From: an uncultured Caulobacterales bacterium
GTDB taxonomy: Bacteria > Pseudomonadota > Alphaproteobacteria > Caulobacterales > Caulobacteraceae
NCBI GenBank assembly: GCA_903862425.1
Contig: CAIOYC010000014.1
Location: 39,175 to 103,174, forward strand
DNA length: 64,000 bases
Direction: 5' to 3'
The stretch's first letter is position 1. Every line of letters begins with the position of its first letter. Positions 6,744-21,973 of this stretch are shown in pieces. The notes beneath the pieces were generated by a model. It did not search any database. It had not been told where the DNA came from and saw nothing but the letters and a program-made list of their open reading frames with translations. The translations under genes and the position numbers were made by a program.

Positions 6744-8885
6744 ATGCGCCTGTCCACCGCCCTTCTGTCGGCTTCGGCCCTCGCCCTTCTGACCTCCGGA
6801 GCCGTCATGGCCGCACCCGTGACGCCCGCCGCGCCCGCCGCCGCCGACAGCTGGACGCCGCCGGCCGATCCCTACCTGTGGCTGGAGGACGTGAACGGCG
6901 AACGCGCCATGACCTGGGTAAAGGCCGAGAACGCCAAGACGCTTGGTGTACTGGAAAAGGACCCGCGTTTCCCCGGCCTGTACCAGGACGCGGTGAAGAT
7001 CGCCGAGGCCAAGGACAAGATCGCCTATCCCGGCTTCCTGCATGGCCAGATCTTCAACTTCTGGCAGGACGCCGACCACGTCCAGGGCATCTGGCGCAAG
7101 ACCAGCTATTACGACTACGCCGCCGCCTCGCCGAGCTGGAAGACGGTGATCGACGTGGACGCCCTATCCAAGGCCGAGGGCAAGCACTGGGTCTGGCACG
7201 GCGCCAACTGCCTGGAGCCGGCGGAGCGCCTGTGCATGGTCAGCCTGTCCGACGGCGGCGAGGACGCCACCACCGAGCGCGAGTTCGACCTCGATACCGG
7301 CAAGTTCGTCGAGGGCGGCTTCGTCCTGCCGACCTCCAAGCAGGACGTGACCTGGCAGGACATGGACCACCTGCTGGTCGCCCGCGACTGGGGTCCGGGC
7401 ACGATGACTGAGAGCGGCTATGCCTACATCGTCAAGCGCCTGGCGCGCGGCCAGTCTCTCGACCAGGCGGTGGAGGTGTTCCGCGGCACGCCCCACGACG
7501 TGTCGGTACGCAGCTTCGAGATGCGCGACGGCGATGGCAACCACGCCCTGTTCATCGATCAGGGCGTCAGCTTCTTCGAGAGCAAGATCTTCCTTCTGAC
7601 TCCCACCGGTCCCAAGCCCGTGGGCCTGCCGCTGAAGGCGTCGCTGCACGGCATGGTCAAGGGCCGCGTGCTGGTGGAGCCGAAACAGGACTGGACCGCC
7701 GGCGGCAAGACCTGGGCGGCGGGAACCCTGCTGTCGCTGAACCTCGCCGAGCTGAAGGCCGATCCGGCCAATCTGAAGCCCACCCTCGTCTACGCCCCCG
7801 GCCCGCGCGAGGCGATTGAGGGCGTGTCATCGACCAGGGATCATCTGCTCGTCGCCGGCTATGAAAACGTGCGCGGGCGCCTCTATGTCTACACACCCAC
7901 CGCCAAAGGCTGGACGAAGAAGAAGCTCGACCTGCCGGACAATGCTTCGGTCGGGGTCTCCGCCACGGAGCTGACCAGCAACCGCGCCTATGTCACCTCC
8001 ACCGGCTTCCTCGATCCGTCGGCGCTGTACAGCCTGAACACCGAGAGCGGCGCCCTGACCAAGACCAAGTCCTTGCCGCCGCGCTTCGACGCTTCGGGCG
8101 CCGCGGTGGAGCAGCACGAGGCCACCTCCACCGACGGGACCAAGATCCCCTACTTCCTTGTCCACCCCAAGGGCATGAAGCTCGACGGCTCCAACCCCAC
8201 CATCCAGTACGCCTATGGCGGGTTCGAAAGCTCGCTGACGCCGGGCTACAATGCTTCGCTCGGCAAGCTCTGGCTGGAGCATGGCGGGGTCTATGTGCTG
8301 GCCAATATCCGCGGCGGCGGCGAGTTCGGGCCGAAGTGGCACGAGGCGGGCCTGAAGACCAAGCGTCAGATCATCTATGACGACTTCGCCGCCGTGGCGA
8401 AGGACCTGATCGCGCGGGGCGTCACCTCGCCGCGCCGCCTCGGCATCGAGGGCGGCTCAAACGGCGGCCTGCTGATGGGGGTAGAGTTCACCCAGCATCC
8501 GGAGCTGTGGAACGCGGTCGATATCCAAGTGCCGCTGCTCGACATGATCCGCTTCGAAAAGATCGCCGCCGGCGCCTCGTGGGTGGGCGAATACGGCTCC
8601 ATGTCCAACCCGGACGAGCGGGCCTTCTGGCTGAAGAACTCGCCCTATCAGGCTCTGAAAGCCGGGGTGAAGTATCCCGAGCCCCTGGTCTGGACCACCA
8701 CCAAGGACGACCGGGTAGGACCGCAGCATGCCCGCAAGTTCGCCGCCCGTTTGTCGGAGATGGGCCTGCCGTACCTGTACTACGAGGTGACCGAGGGCGG
8801 TCACGGCGCGGGCGCCAACCTCAAGGAACGGGCCCGCACCACGGCGCTGGAATACACCTACTTCCTGCGCAAACTGGCGGACTAG
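6744..8885 (+). CDS. Exported prolyl oligopeptidase family serine peptidase (S9A)
   Basis: A 713-residue protein with a signal peptide at residues 1-24 (MRLSTALLSASALALLTSG, cut near AAP). The ATG at 6744 has GGGAG nearby; the frame can be extended nine codons but the signal peptide marks this start. The N-terminal beta-propeller spans about 35-420. The C-terminal alpha/beta hydrolase domain has the nucleophile in GGSNGG (Ser572), acid D655 or D656 in KDDRVGP, and His687 in GGHGAG. It should cleave short proline-containing peptides in the periplasm. Its stop shares the CTAG at 8882-8885 with the convergent phosphoesterase gene. Confidence 0.9.
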   Translation: MRLSTALLSASALALLTSGAVMAAPVTPAAPAAADSWTPPADPYLWLEDVNGERAMTWVKAENAKTLGVLEKDPRFPGLYQDAVKIAEAKDKIAYPGFLHGQIFNFWQDADHVQGIWRKTSYYDYAAASPSWKTVIDVDALSKAEGKHWVWHGANCLEPAERLCMVSLSDGGEDATTEREFDLDTGKFVEGGFVLPTSKQDVTWQDMDHLLVARDWGPGTMTESGYAYIVKRLARGQSLDQAVEVFRGTPHDVSVRSFEMRDGDGNHALFIDQGVSFFESKIFLLTPTGPKPVGLPLKASLHGMVKGRVLVEPKQDWTAGGKTWAAGTLLSLNLAELKADPANLKPTLVYAPGPREAIEGVSSTRDHLLVAGYENVRGRLYVYTPTAKGWTKKKLDLPDNASVGVSATELTSNRAYVTSTGFLDPSALYSLNTESGALTKTKSLPPRFDASGAAVEQHEATSTDGTKIPYFLVHPKGMKLDGSNPTIQYAYGGFESSLTPGYNASLGKLWLEHGGVYVLANIRGGGEFGPKWHEAGLKTKRQIIYDDFAAVAKDLIARGVTSPRRLGIEGGSNGGLLMGVEFTQHPELWNAVDIQVPLLDMIRFEKIAAGASWVGEYGSMSNPDERAFWLKNSPYQALKAGVKYPEPLVWTTTKDDRVGPQHARKFAARLSEMGLPYLYYEVTEGGHGAGANLKERARTTALEYTYFLRKLAD

Positions 8886-10150
8886 ACCTTCCGGCAGCTC
8901 AGCCGGCGGCCGGTCAGGGTGCAGCGCGCCACCGGCTTGCCGTCGAAGTCCTTGAACAGGCCGGTCCAGGTCCCGCCTTTTCCACGGTCCATGATGAAGT
9001 AGCCGTATTGCTGGAAGGTCAGGCTCGTGGCCTGCAGGCCGTCGATATAGACCTCGTCCTCATGCACCTTGGCGGGGTCGAATTTCTCGCCCACGTCGCC
9101 GCCCGTGCCGACCACCAGCTGGGCGGGGCGCCGGCCCTCGAAATCGAAGCTGGCGAAGTGGTGGATGTGGCCCGACACCACCATGGCCGCCGCCGATAGG
9201 TCCTTGCCCTTGGCCGCCGCCTGCTCGGTGCGGTTCAGCCCCACATTGAACACGCCGAACGGTCCGAGCTTGAACACCGGAACCTCGCCCCAGAACGGGC
9301 GGTGGGTGACGATCCAGTCCGCGCCGGCGCCGTTCTTCGGCAGGGTGTCCAGCTGGTGGGAGACGATTTCCAGGGCGCCGGGCTTCACCACCCGGTCGTC
9401 GGCGTCGGCGCTATCCAGCACGCGCAGGGTCACGCCACCGCCGATGGGCACGTTGAACACCGGGCTTTCGGCGGGGCAGGCGGTGGCCGACGGGCCGGCG
9501 TCGAGCATACGGAACCAGCCCTTCCAGCCGCGCGTGCAGCTCTCGTGATTGCCCCGTGCGAACACCCAGGGCGCGGCGTCGAGCAAAGGTCTGGCGGGAT
9601 CGAAGAAATCCGCCTGCCAGCTCGGCCACAGGTCGCCGTGGGGCGAGCCGACGCAGCCCTTGTACAGCGGCGGGCAGGCCGTCTCCCGATAGTAATAGTC
9701 CCCCACGTGGATGACGAGATCGGGTTTTTCCGCCGCCGCCCGCTGCATCACCAGGGCGAAGGGCCAGGCGCGCGGATCGTTGCAGTCCTGCACCTTCAGC
9801 CCCTGCAGGCGGCAGCCCGTGTCGCCCATGATCAGGATGCGGTCGACGCGCGCGGCCGGGACCGGCAGGCGGTGTTCGCCCACCTGCACCGTGCGGACGC
9901 CCTTGGGCAGGGAGAGGCTGCACACGGCCTGGGGGAAGGCGGCCGCATCGGGCTCGGCCCGGACCTTCATGGGCCGAGGCGCCCCATCAAGGTTTGCTTC
10001 GGGGCAGGCCCCGTCCGCCGCTATCGCGCGCACCTCCGCCGCCCCGCCGTCCACCAGCTGCACCCAGGCGGCGAGAGGCTGAGCGGGTTCGGCATAGGCA
10101 GCACCGGCGGCCAATACGGTGAGGAGCGATAAGATCAATCCGCGCATCAT
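8882..10150 (-). CDS. Exported calcineurin-like metallophosphoesterase
   Basis: About 422 residues with a signal peptide (MRGLILSLLTVLAAGAAYA). Starts at 10156, 10150 and 10147 are all possible; 10150 is chosen for spacing from AGGG. Residues of the longer frame to 10315 are translated palindromic repeat. Metal ligands are visible in ILIMGDTGC, HVGDYYY, ARGNHESC, VTHRPFW and VSGHIHHFASF, the order expected of purple-acid-phosphatase-like enzymes. The substrate is unknown; a periplasmic phosphomonoesterase or nucleotidase is plausible. It stands alone between the S9 peptidase and priA. Confidence 0.82.
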   Translation of the reverse strand: MMRGLILSLLTVLAAGAAYAEPAQPLAAWVQLVDGGAAEVRAIAADGACPEANLDGAPRPMKVRAEPDAAAFPQAVCSLSLPKGVRTVQVGEHRLPVPAARVDRILIMGDTGCRLQGLKVQDCNDPRAWPFALVMQRAAAEKPDLVIHVGDYYYRETACPPLYKGCVGSPHGDLWPSWQADFFDPARPLLDAAPWVFARGNHESCTRGWKGWFRMLDAGPSATACPAESPVFNVPIGGGVTLRVLDSADADDRVVKPGALEIVSHQLDTLPKNGAGADWIVTHRPFWGEVPVFKLGPFGVFNVGLNRTEQAAAKGKDLSAAAMVVSGHIHHFASFDFEGRRPAQLVVGTGGDVGEKFDPAKVHEDEVYIDGLQATSLTFQQYGYFIMDRGKGGTWTGLFKDFDGKPVARCTLTGRRLSCRKV

Positions 10151-10187
10151 CGGCATCCCTGCTTCGGACCTCCATTGGCCGAAAGCC

Positions 10188-10291
10188 CCGTCCTTCGACA
10201 AGCTCAGGATGAGGGTTTCCGGCGGCGCAGCACCTATATCTTCGGCGGGCCGATCGAAGTCCCCCTCATCCTGAGCTTGTCGAAGGATGGG
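10188..10291. repeat. Palindromic repeat, family B
   Basis: Inverted arms of about 28 bases at 10188-10215 and 10261-10291, each built on TCCTTCGACAAGCTCAGGAT or its complement, with a 45-base loop. This sequence is a common intergenic repeat in many proteobacterial genomes. It lies between the divergent phosphoesterase and priA genes, so it is in or near both promoters rather than in a terminator position. Confidence 0.88.
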
Positions 10292-10358
10292 CGGCGGTAG
10301 CGACATTGCCTCCACCGCGCGGACGTGAACAAAGAAGGCCCATGTCAGGATCGGCGAA

Positions 10359-12530
10359 ATGAGCGACTGGGTGGCCTCGGTGCTCCTGCCCCTGCCCCTG
10401 CCCGAAGCGTTCGACTACGCCGTGCCGGAGGGGTGGGACCTCAAGGTCGGCGACCAGGTCGCCGCGCCGCTGGGTCCGCGCACCGTGCGCGGGGTGGTGA
10501 CGGCGCTGCGCGAGGCGCGCGGCGTGAACCGGCCGCTGAAACTGCTGGCCGCTCAGCTGGACGAAGCCGCCCTGCCGCCCGGCGCCCTCGCCTTCGTGGA
10601 ATGGGCGGCGCGCTATGGCTGCCAGGCGCCCGGCGAGGCCCTGGCCATGGCCCTGCGCGGCGCCGGCTTCGCGCCCCTGCGCCCGACCCGGCGACTCACC
10701 CTGACCGAGACCCGGCCCGCGCGGTCCACGCCTGCGCGTGAAAAGGTCATTGGCGCCTTCCAATCCGCCCCCGAGGGCCTGCGTCCCGGTGAAGCGGCAG
10801 AACGGGCAGGCGTCTCCGCGGGCGTGGTCAAGGCGCTGGTGGGCGAGGGCGTCCTGGCCTGGGTCGAGACCCCGCCGCCCGATCCGTTCGGCGATCCAGA
10901 TCCCGCCCTGCCCGGCGCCGAGCTGAACCCCAGCCAGTCCGCAGCCGCCGACCAGCTCAAGGCCATGATGGCCGAGGGCGGGTTCCAAGCCGCCCTGCTC
11001 GACGGGATCACCGGGTCGGGCAAGACCGAAGTCTATCTGGAGGCCGTGGCCGCCGCCCTCGCCGCCGATCCCGACGCGCAGGTGCTGGTCCTGCTACCCG
11101 AGATCGCCCTCACCCAGGCGGTGCTGGCCCGTTTCGAGCAGCGCTTCGGCGCCCGGCCCGGCGAATGGCATTCTGGCGTGCCGCAGGGACGGCGGCGACA
11201 GGTGTGGGAGGCGGCGGCGAACGGCCGTTGCCGCATCGTCGTCGGCGCCCGCTCGGCCCTGTTCCTACCCTATCGAAAGCTGCGCCTGGTGGTGGTGGAC
11301 GAAGAGCACGACGGCTCGTTCAAGCAAGAGGACGGCTTCGTCTATCAAGCCCGCGACCTGGCTGTGGCGCGGGCCAAGATCGAGGGGGCGGCGGTGATCC
11401 TCGCCTCGGCCACGCCGTCGCTGGAGAGCATCTGGAACGCGGAGGCGGGGCGTTATCGGTGGTTGCGGCTGACCAACCGGCACGGCCGGGCTGTGCTGCC
11501 GGACATCGACCTTGTGGACCTGCGCGACACGCCGCCCGAGCACGGTCGCTGGCTCTCGCCCCGGCTTGTGGGCGAGATGGCGCGGACCTTGGCGGCGGGC
11601 GAACAATCCCTGCTCTTCCTCAACCGGCGCGGCTATGCGCCCCTGGTGCTGTGCAAGGCGTGCGGGGAGCGGATGACCTCGCCGGACAGCCAATCGTGGC
11701 TGGTGGAGCATCGCTATACGGGGCGGCTGGTCTGCCACCTTACCGGCTGGTCCATGCCCAAGCCGGCCGCCTGCCCTCACTGCGGGGCCAAGGACAGCCT
11801 CACCTCCATCGGCCCTGGCGTGGAGCGACTGGAGGAGGAGGCGCGAAATCGCTTTCCCGAGGCCCGCATCGCCGTCTTCTCGTCGGACACCACGCCCGAT
11901 GCGGAGAGCGCGCGGGCGCTGGTGGCGTCCATGGCGGCGGGTGAGATCGACATCCTGGTCGCCACCCAGGCGGCGGCCAAGGGGCACAACTTCCCCAACC
12001 TCACACTCGTGGGAATCGTGGATGCAGACCTTGGGCTGCGCGGCGGTGATTTGCGCGCCGCCGAGCGCACCTTCCAACTCCTGGCCCAGGCCACCGGCCG
12101 CGCTGGGCGGGCGGAGCGCCCCGGGCGGGCGCTGATCCAGACCTATCAGCCCGACCATCCGGTGATGCAGGCCCTCAAGGCGCGCGATCGCGACGGCTTC
12201 CTCGCCGCCGAGGCGGAGGGGCGGCAGGCGGCGGGGATGCCGCCTTATGGACGGCTGGCGGCGCTGATCCTGTCCAGTCCCGACGGCGAGGCGCTGGAAC
12301 GATACGCCCGCGCCCTGGCGGCCGAAGCGCCGAACGGCGAGGGCGTGGAGGTCTATGGCCCCGCCGATGCGCCCCTCGCCCTGGTGCGTGGGCGTCGGCG
12401 CAAGCGCTTTCTGGTGAGGGCCGACCGCAGCGTGGACATCCAGGCCTACATCACCACCTGGCGCGCCCGCGCCCGCCCACCGAACTCGGTGCGGCTCGAC
12501 ATCGATATCGATCCCTACAGCTTCCTTTAA
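10359..12530 (+). CDS. priA: Primosomal helicase PriA, with one zinc site degenerate
   Basis: A 723-residue replication-restart helicase that reloads DnaB at collapsed forks. The N-terminal 3'-DNA-binding domain spans about 1-105, a winged helix follows, Walker A is GITGSGKT (216-223), and the DEAH-box variant is DEEH (314-317). The zinc-binding insert normally has four CxxC pairs. Here Cys432/Cys435, Cys459 and Cys472/Cys475 remain, but the second pair is Ser441/Ser444 and the partner of Cys459 is Thr462, at conserved spacing. Helicase motifs V and VI (VATQAAAKGHNFPN, QATGRAGRAERPG) are intact. AGGA lies about a dozen bases before the ATG. Confidence 0.95.
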   Translation: MSDWVASVLLPLPLPEAFDYAVPEGWDLKVGDQVAAPLGPRTVRGVVTALREARGVNRPLKLLAAQLDEAALPPGALAFVEWAARYGCQAPGEALAMALRGAGFAPLRPTRRLTLTETRPARSTPAREKVIGAFQSAPEGLRPGEAAERAGVSAGVVKALVGEGVLAWVETPPPDPFGDPDPALPGAELNPSQSAAADQLKAMMAEGGFQAALLDGITGSGKTEVYLEAVAAALAADPDAQVLVLLPEIALTQAVLARFEQRFGARPGEWHSGVPQGRRRQVWEAAANGRCRIVVGARSALFLPYRKLRLVVVDEEHDGSFKQEDGFVYQARDLAVARAKIEGAAVILASATPSLESIWNAEAGRYRWLRLTNRHGRAVLPDIDLVDLRDTPPEHGRWLSPRLVGEMARTLAAGEQSLLFLNRRGYAPLVLCKACGERMTSPDSQSWLVEHRYTGRLVCHLTGWSMPKPAACPHCGAKDSLTSIGPGVERLEEEARNRFPEARIAVFSSDTTPDAESARALVASMAAGEIDILVATQAAAKGHNFPNLTLVGIVDADLGLRGGDLRAAERTFQLLAQATGRAGRAERPGRALIQTYQPDHPVMQALKARDRDGFLAAEAEGRQAAGMPPYGRLAALILSSPDGEALERYARALAAEAPNGEGVEVYGPADAPLALVRGRRRKRFLVRADRSVDIQAYITTWRARARPPNSVRLDIDIDPYSFL

Positions 12531-12597
12531 CCATTCGCGGAAGGGATTTCGTTCAGCTTTCGCGGGTAGATCGGGCGGCTGAATGATGGAGCGGCGG

Positions 12598-13373
12598 ATG
12601 GGATCTCCCACCCAGGGATTGAAGACGTCGGCGGCGCTGTTCCCCGTCCCCTTCACCATGGCCTTCCAGCCCATCGTCGATGACGCCACGGGCGGCGTGT
12701 ACGCCCATGAGGCCCTGGTGCGCGGCGTGGACGGCTCAGGCGCCGGCTCGGTGCTGGAACACCTTACGCCCGGCAATCGCTGGGCCTTCGACCAGGAGAG
12801 CCGCATCGTCGCTGTGGAGCTCGCCGCCCGCCTGGGTCTGGCCGAGCCCGATCAGACAGCGCTGATCTCCATCAACTTCCTGCCCAATGCGGTGAGCGAT
12901 CCGGCCTTCTGTGTGCAGCCGCTGGTGGAGGCGGCCCAGGCGGTGGACCTGCCGCTGAACCGCATCCTGTTCGAGTTCACCGAGTATGAACCGATCGACC
13001 CCGGCCATCTGCAAGCGATCCTGAAGACCTATCGCGGCATGGGCTTTCGCACCGCCATCGACGACTTCGGCGCGGGTTATTCCGGCCTCACCCTGTTGTC
13101 CCAGTTCCAGCCCGACGTGGTAAAGCTGGACATGGCGCTGATCCGTTGCATCGACGTGGACCGGGTCAAGCGCACCATCGTGACGCATCTGGTGCGCCTG
13201 GCCGACGACCTCGGCGTGACCGTGATCGCGGAGGGGATCGAGACCGCCTGCGAGTACGATGTGCTACGCGACCTCGGCGTCTGCCTGTTCCAGGGCTATC
13301 TCTTCGCCAAGCCCGCCTTCGAGGCGTTGGCCCCGGTGAAGTGGCCCAATGCCCGGCGGAGCGTCCGCGCGGC

Positions 13374-13377
<4 letters not shown>
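12598..13377 (+). CDS. Stand-alone EAL-domain c-di-GMP phosphodiesterase
   Basis: A 259-residue protein that is almost only an EAL domain. The ATG at 12598 is preferred to 12583 because GGAG sits six bases before it. Catalytic and metal-binding residues appear intact: EALVR, SINFLPN, FEFTEYE, IDDFGAGYSG, VKLD, AEGIE and QGYLF. It should hydrolyse c-di-GMP to pGpG, lowering the second messenger that controls motility and surface attachment. No sensor domain is attached, so regulation would be by expression or a partner. It follows priA by 67 bases and its stop shares CTAG 13374-13377 with the convergent exporter gene. Confidence 0.9.
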
Positions 13378-15025
<1,648 letters not shown>

Positions 15026-15029
<4 letters not shown>

Positions 15030-15775
15030 GGCGGAGGAGCTTTACCGCGTCTGCGCCGCCGCGCCAGCATGTTCAGGCCCTCCACGAACGCGGAGAAGCC
15101 CATCGCGGCATAGATGTAACCCCTGGGCACATGGAAGCCGAGGCCGTCGGCGATCAGCATGGCCCCGATCATCAACAGGAAACCAAGGGCCAGCATGACC
15201 AGGCTGGGGTTCTTCTTGATGAAGTTGGCCAGGGGACCTGAGGCGACCATCATCAGCACCACGGCCACCACCACGGCGGCCATCATCACCGGCAGTTTGT
15301 CGGTCATACCCACGGCGGTGAGGATGCTGTCGATGGAGAAAACCATGTCGAGCAGGATGATCTGGACGATGGCGGCGGCCACGCCGAGGCCGCCCTTCTT
15401 CTGATTCGCCGCCTCATGATCCTCGGCGTTGGGGTCGGTGGCCTCGTGGATCTCGCGGGTGGACTTCCAGATCAGGAACAGGCCGCCGGCGATCAGGATC
15501 ATGTCGCGCCACGACAGTTCGATCTTGAAGAGGGTCAGCACCGGACGGGTCAGGCTGACGATGAAGGCGATCATCGACAGCAGGGCCAGGCGCATGATCA
15601 ACGCCAGGGCGATGCCGAGAGTGCGCGTGCGCGCCCGGTGCGCCTCGGGCAGGCGGTTGGACAGAATGGCGATGAAGATCAGGTTGTCGACGCCCAGCAC
15701 GACTTCCATGACGATCAGCGTCAGGAGCGCGATCCAGGCCGACGAATCGGTGATGAGGGCGGCGAGGGAATCCAT
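15026..15775 (-). CDS. TerC family integral membrane protein
   Basis: A 249-residue protein with seven or so helices. The TerC signatures are present: EVVLGVDNLIFIAI near the N-terminus and LLDMVFSIDSILTAVGM in the middle, both with the conserved acidic residues inside membrane segments, as expected for metal handling. TerC-like proteins (YgdQ/Alx group) are linked to manganese export or to metalation of exported proteins; the link to tellurite is historical. A GCTAGAAA box ends seven bases before the ATG, which resembles the Caulobacter -10 element and would imply a very short leader; this is only suggestive. Confidence 0.88.
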
Positions 15776-15975
15776 CCGACTATTTCTAGCTGGACGATGC
15801 CCAGGTTGCGAGCGTGAAACCTGCGTGCTAGGGAGCGCACGGCTTTGGGCGGAAACGGCTTGGGCCGGGCCTTTTCGTGCGCGGTTTCCTCAATTCCGAC
15901 AAGCTTTTAGATCGCCATGGCGGCTCTTCCTCGAGTCGCTGGGCGGTTCGGCGCAATCTTTAGGTGGTTCAACGC

Positions 15976-16533
15976 GTGGCGGATAATTCCTCACGAATGG
16001 CGGATGTCGGCGCACGCTACGCCCAGGCCCTGTTCGAGCTGGCCGACGAGGCCAAGATGGTCGCGGTCGCCGAAGACGATCTGAAGTCGCTCAAGGCCAT
16101 GAGCGCCGAGAGCGCGGACCTGCGCCGGCTGATCGCCTCACCGGCCTTCTCGGCGGAAGACAAGGGCAAGGCTCTGCTGGCCCTCGCCGAAAAGGCGCAC
16201 CTGAATTCGCTGACCAAGAAGTTCCTTGGCCTGCTTGCCGCCAACAATCGCGTCTCGGCCCTGCCGGCGACCATTCTGGCGTTCGAGAAGCTGGCCGCCG
16301 ACCGCCGCGGCGCCGTCGCCGCCGAGGTCACCAGCGCCATCAAGCTCACCGCCGCCCAACAGAAGGCCATCGCCGCCCAGCTGAAGCAGGCCTTCGGAAA
16401 AGACCCGGAAATCTCTACCACCGTCGATCCGTCCATCCTGGGCGGGCTGAAGGTGAAGGTAGGCTCCAAACTCTTCGACGCGTCCCTCAAGTCGCGTCTC
16501 GACCAACTCAAGTTCGCCCTCAAGAGAGCGTAA
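15976..16533 (+). CDS. atpH: ATP synthase F1 subunit delta
   Basis: A 185-residue protein starting with GTG at 15976, chosen because AGGTGG (15962-15967) lies eight bases before it; an in-frame GTG at 15964 overlaps that site and an ATG at 15997 is the main alternative. The OSCP/delta signatures [11 protein letters not shown] and the C-terminal [20 protein letters not shown] are clear. Delta sits on top of F1 and ties it to the peripheral stalk. The gene opens the F1 cluster; the F0 genes are not in this window, matching the split F0/F1 arrangement of alphaproteobacteria. About 200 bases without a gene precede it and should hold the promoter. Confidence 0.95.
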   Translation: MADNSSRMADVGARYAQALFELADEAKMVAVAEDDLKSLKAMSAESADLRRLIASPAFSAEDKGKALLALAEKAHLNSLTKKFLGLLAANNRVSALPATILAFEKLAADRRGAVAAEVTSAIKLTAAQQKAIAAQLKQAFGKDPEISTTVDPSILGGLKVKVGSKLFDASLKSRLDQLKFALKRA

Positions 16534-18084
<1,551 letters not shown>

Positions 18085-18109
18085 GCCCCCGAAGGAGACC
18101 TAGAGGGCC

Positions 18110-20483
<2,374 letters not shown>

Positions 20484-20484
<1 letters not shown>

Positions 20485-21053
20485 TGCTGAGCGCGCTGGC
20501 GCTGCTTGCCGCGTTGCAAGCGGCGCCGGCTGAGGCGGGCCAGAGCCTGCCACCCGAGCCTAAGGCCTACGTCACCCGCTTCTGTGCACCGATCGCCATC
20601 AGCGAGCCGGATGGCGGGGTTCTGCGTCAGCATTACGCCGACTGGGGCGCGAAGCTGACGAACGAGGATCAGGCCCAGGCCTTCCGCCCGCAGGACGCCG
20701 ACGTGCCCGGCCAGATGGTCGGCTTCGACGCGCCGGGCGCTCCGCACGCCTTCGTGGATCGTCGGCGCGGCATGTGTTCGCTGATCTACACCTCGGCCCA
20801 CACGCCAGACTCGGTCATCGCAGACCTGCACGGCGGCCTCAATCTCGGCGGCCACGATGCCCAATGGCGTCAGGTCACCACCAAGCGGGTTGGCCGACCC
20901 GGTCCGATCCGCTATTTCATGACCGGAAGCGACGACGGCCGGTTCGGCCTTTGCGCCACCCTTTTCGAGGATCTGCGACTGCACGACGCCACGCCGGCGA
21001 CGATGGTCCGGGTCGAAACCTGCCGCCTCGGCCCAGACGATACCCTGGGCTGA
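20484..21053 (+). CDS. Secreted protein of unknown function between atpD and atpC
   Basis: A 189-residue protein whose ATG overlaps the atpD stop (TGATG). A short signal peptide (MLSALALLAALQAAPAEAG) precedes a mature part with five cysteines, including RFCAPIA, GMCSLIY and RFGLCATLF. No known domain is recognised. The layout, a Cys soon after the signal peptide and another about 80 residues later before a strand, loosely resembles the exported protein at 21395-21973, but I cannot show homology. Its coding bias matches the neighbours, and it is tightly coupled to atpD, so it should be made together with F1 despite being exported. Confidence 0.8.
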
Positions 21054-21079
21054 CGAAACCTGGACTGAGACGACCGACC

Positions 21080-21346
21080 ATGGCCAAGTTCCACTTCTCC
21101 CTCGTGTCGCCCGAGCGCGAGCTCTATGCCGGCGAGGTCGATCAGGTCGACGCCCCCGGCGCGGAGGGCGATTTCGGCGTGTTCGAGGGCCATGAGCCAT
21201 TCATGACCACCCTGCGCACCGGCACCGTCACCGTCTATGCGGGCAGCGCCCGGCGCATGTTCGAAGTGCAGGGCGGTTTCGCCGACGTGACCCCGGAAAG
21301 TTTCACCCTCCTCGCCGAACAGGCCGTCGAGATCGGCGCGGCCTAG
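21080..21346 (+). CDS. atpC: ATP synthase F1 subunit epsilon, beta-sandwich domain only
   Basis: An 88-residue protein, against about 130-140 in E. coli. It contains the N-terminal beta-sandwich (FSLVSPERELYAGEVDQV, GDFGVFEGHEPFMTTL, FEVQGGFADVTPESFTLLAE) and stops right after it, so the two C-terminal helices that brake ATP hydrolysis in other bacteria are absent. The TAG at 21344-21346 is followed by non-coding sequence, not by a shifted continuation of the helices, so this looks native rather than frameshifted. The ATG is at 21080; the open frame upstream overlaps the previous gene. Confidence 0.95.
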   Translation: MAKFHFSLVSPERELYAGEVDQVDAPGAEGDFGVFEGHEPFMTTLRTGTVTVYAGSARRMFEVQGGFADVTPESFTLLAEQAVEIGAA

Positions 21347-21394
21347 CTTTTACCGGTGGGGCGCTTACCTTCGGTGTCGGCTGGAGGGTTCAAC

Positions 21395-21973
21395 ATGCGC
21401 GCCTTGATCTTTGCAGGACTGTTGGCGATGCTCGCCGGAACGGCCCATGCCGCGCCGCCTGCGACCTTGCCCGAAGCCGTGCTGAAGGTGGTGGACAAGG
21501 TCTGCCGCCCGGCCGTGGACGCCGAAGCCAGCCCGGACAATTTCGCCGCCGCCGCCGACCTGACGGCCGTGCCGCAAGCCCCTGCGAACCTGCCCATGGG
21601 CATTGTCGGCCTCACCAACTGGCGCGCGCCCTCGCCGGAGGGACAACTCTATGTGATGAGCGGCGTCTTCCCCGAGTCGACCCTGCCATCCACCTGCGTG
21701 ATCGCGGTCTACGGGGCGGACAATGCGCCGGTCTCCAAGGCGGTGGGCGATTATGTGATCGGGCTGAAGCGGGGTTTCGTGGTGAATTCGCGCTACAACT
21801 TCGTCGCCAACGGCTATCGCCTCACCCGCTATGACCGGCGCGCGGGAGACACCCTGCACTCGGTGATGATCATGGATGCGGTGACGCCGCGGCCCGGCTA
21901 TCCCACCGAGGTGTTCGCCGCCTTCGTCGTCGATCAGGGCTGGATGCTGCACCCCGCCAAGGCCAGGCCGTGA
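21395..21973 (+). CDS. Exported protein of unknown function
   Basis: A 192-residue protein. The ATG at 21395 has GGAGGG at 21383-21388 and opens a signal peptide, MRALIFAGLLAMLAGTAHA, cut before APP. The mature part has two cysteines, in DKVCRPAV and PSTCVIAVY, which could form one disulfide. No domain is recognised. It lies 48 bases after atpC and its TGA overlaps the GTG of the next gene (GTGA at 21970-21973), so it may be the tail of the F1 transcript. Confidence 0.75.
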   Translation: MRALIFAGLLAMLAGTAHAAPPATLPEAVLKVVDKVCRPAVDAEASPDNFAAAADLTAVPQAPANLPMGIVGLTNWRAPSPEGQLYVMSGVFPESTLPSTCVIAVYGADNAPVSKAVGDYVIGLKRGFVVNSRYNFVANGYRLTRYDRRAGDTLHSVMIMDAVTPRPGYPTEVFAAFVVDQGWMLHPAKARP

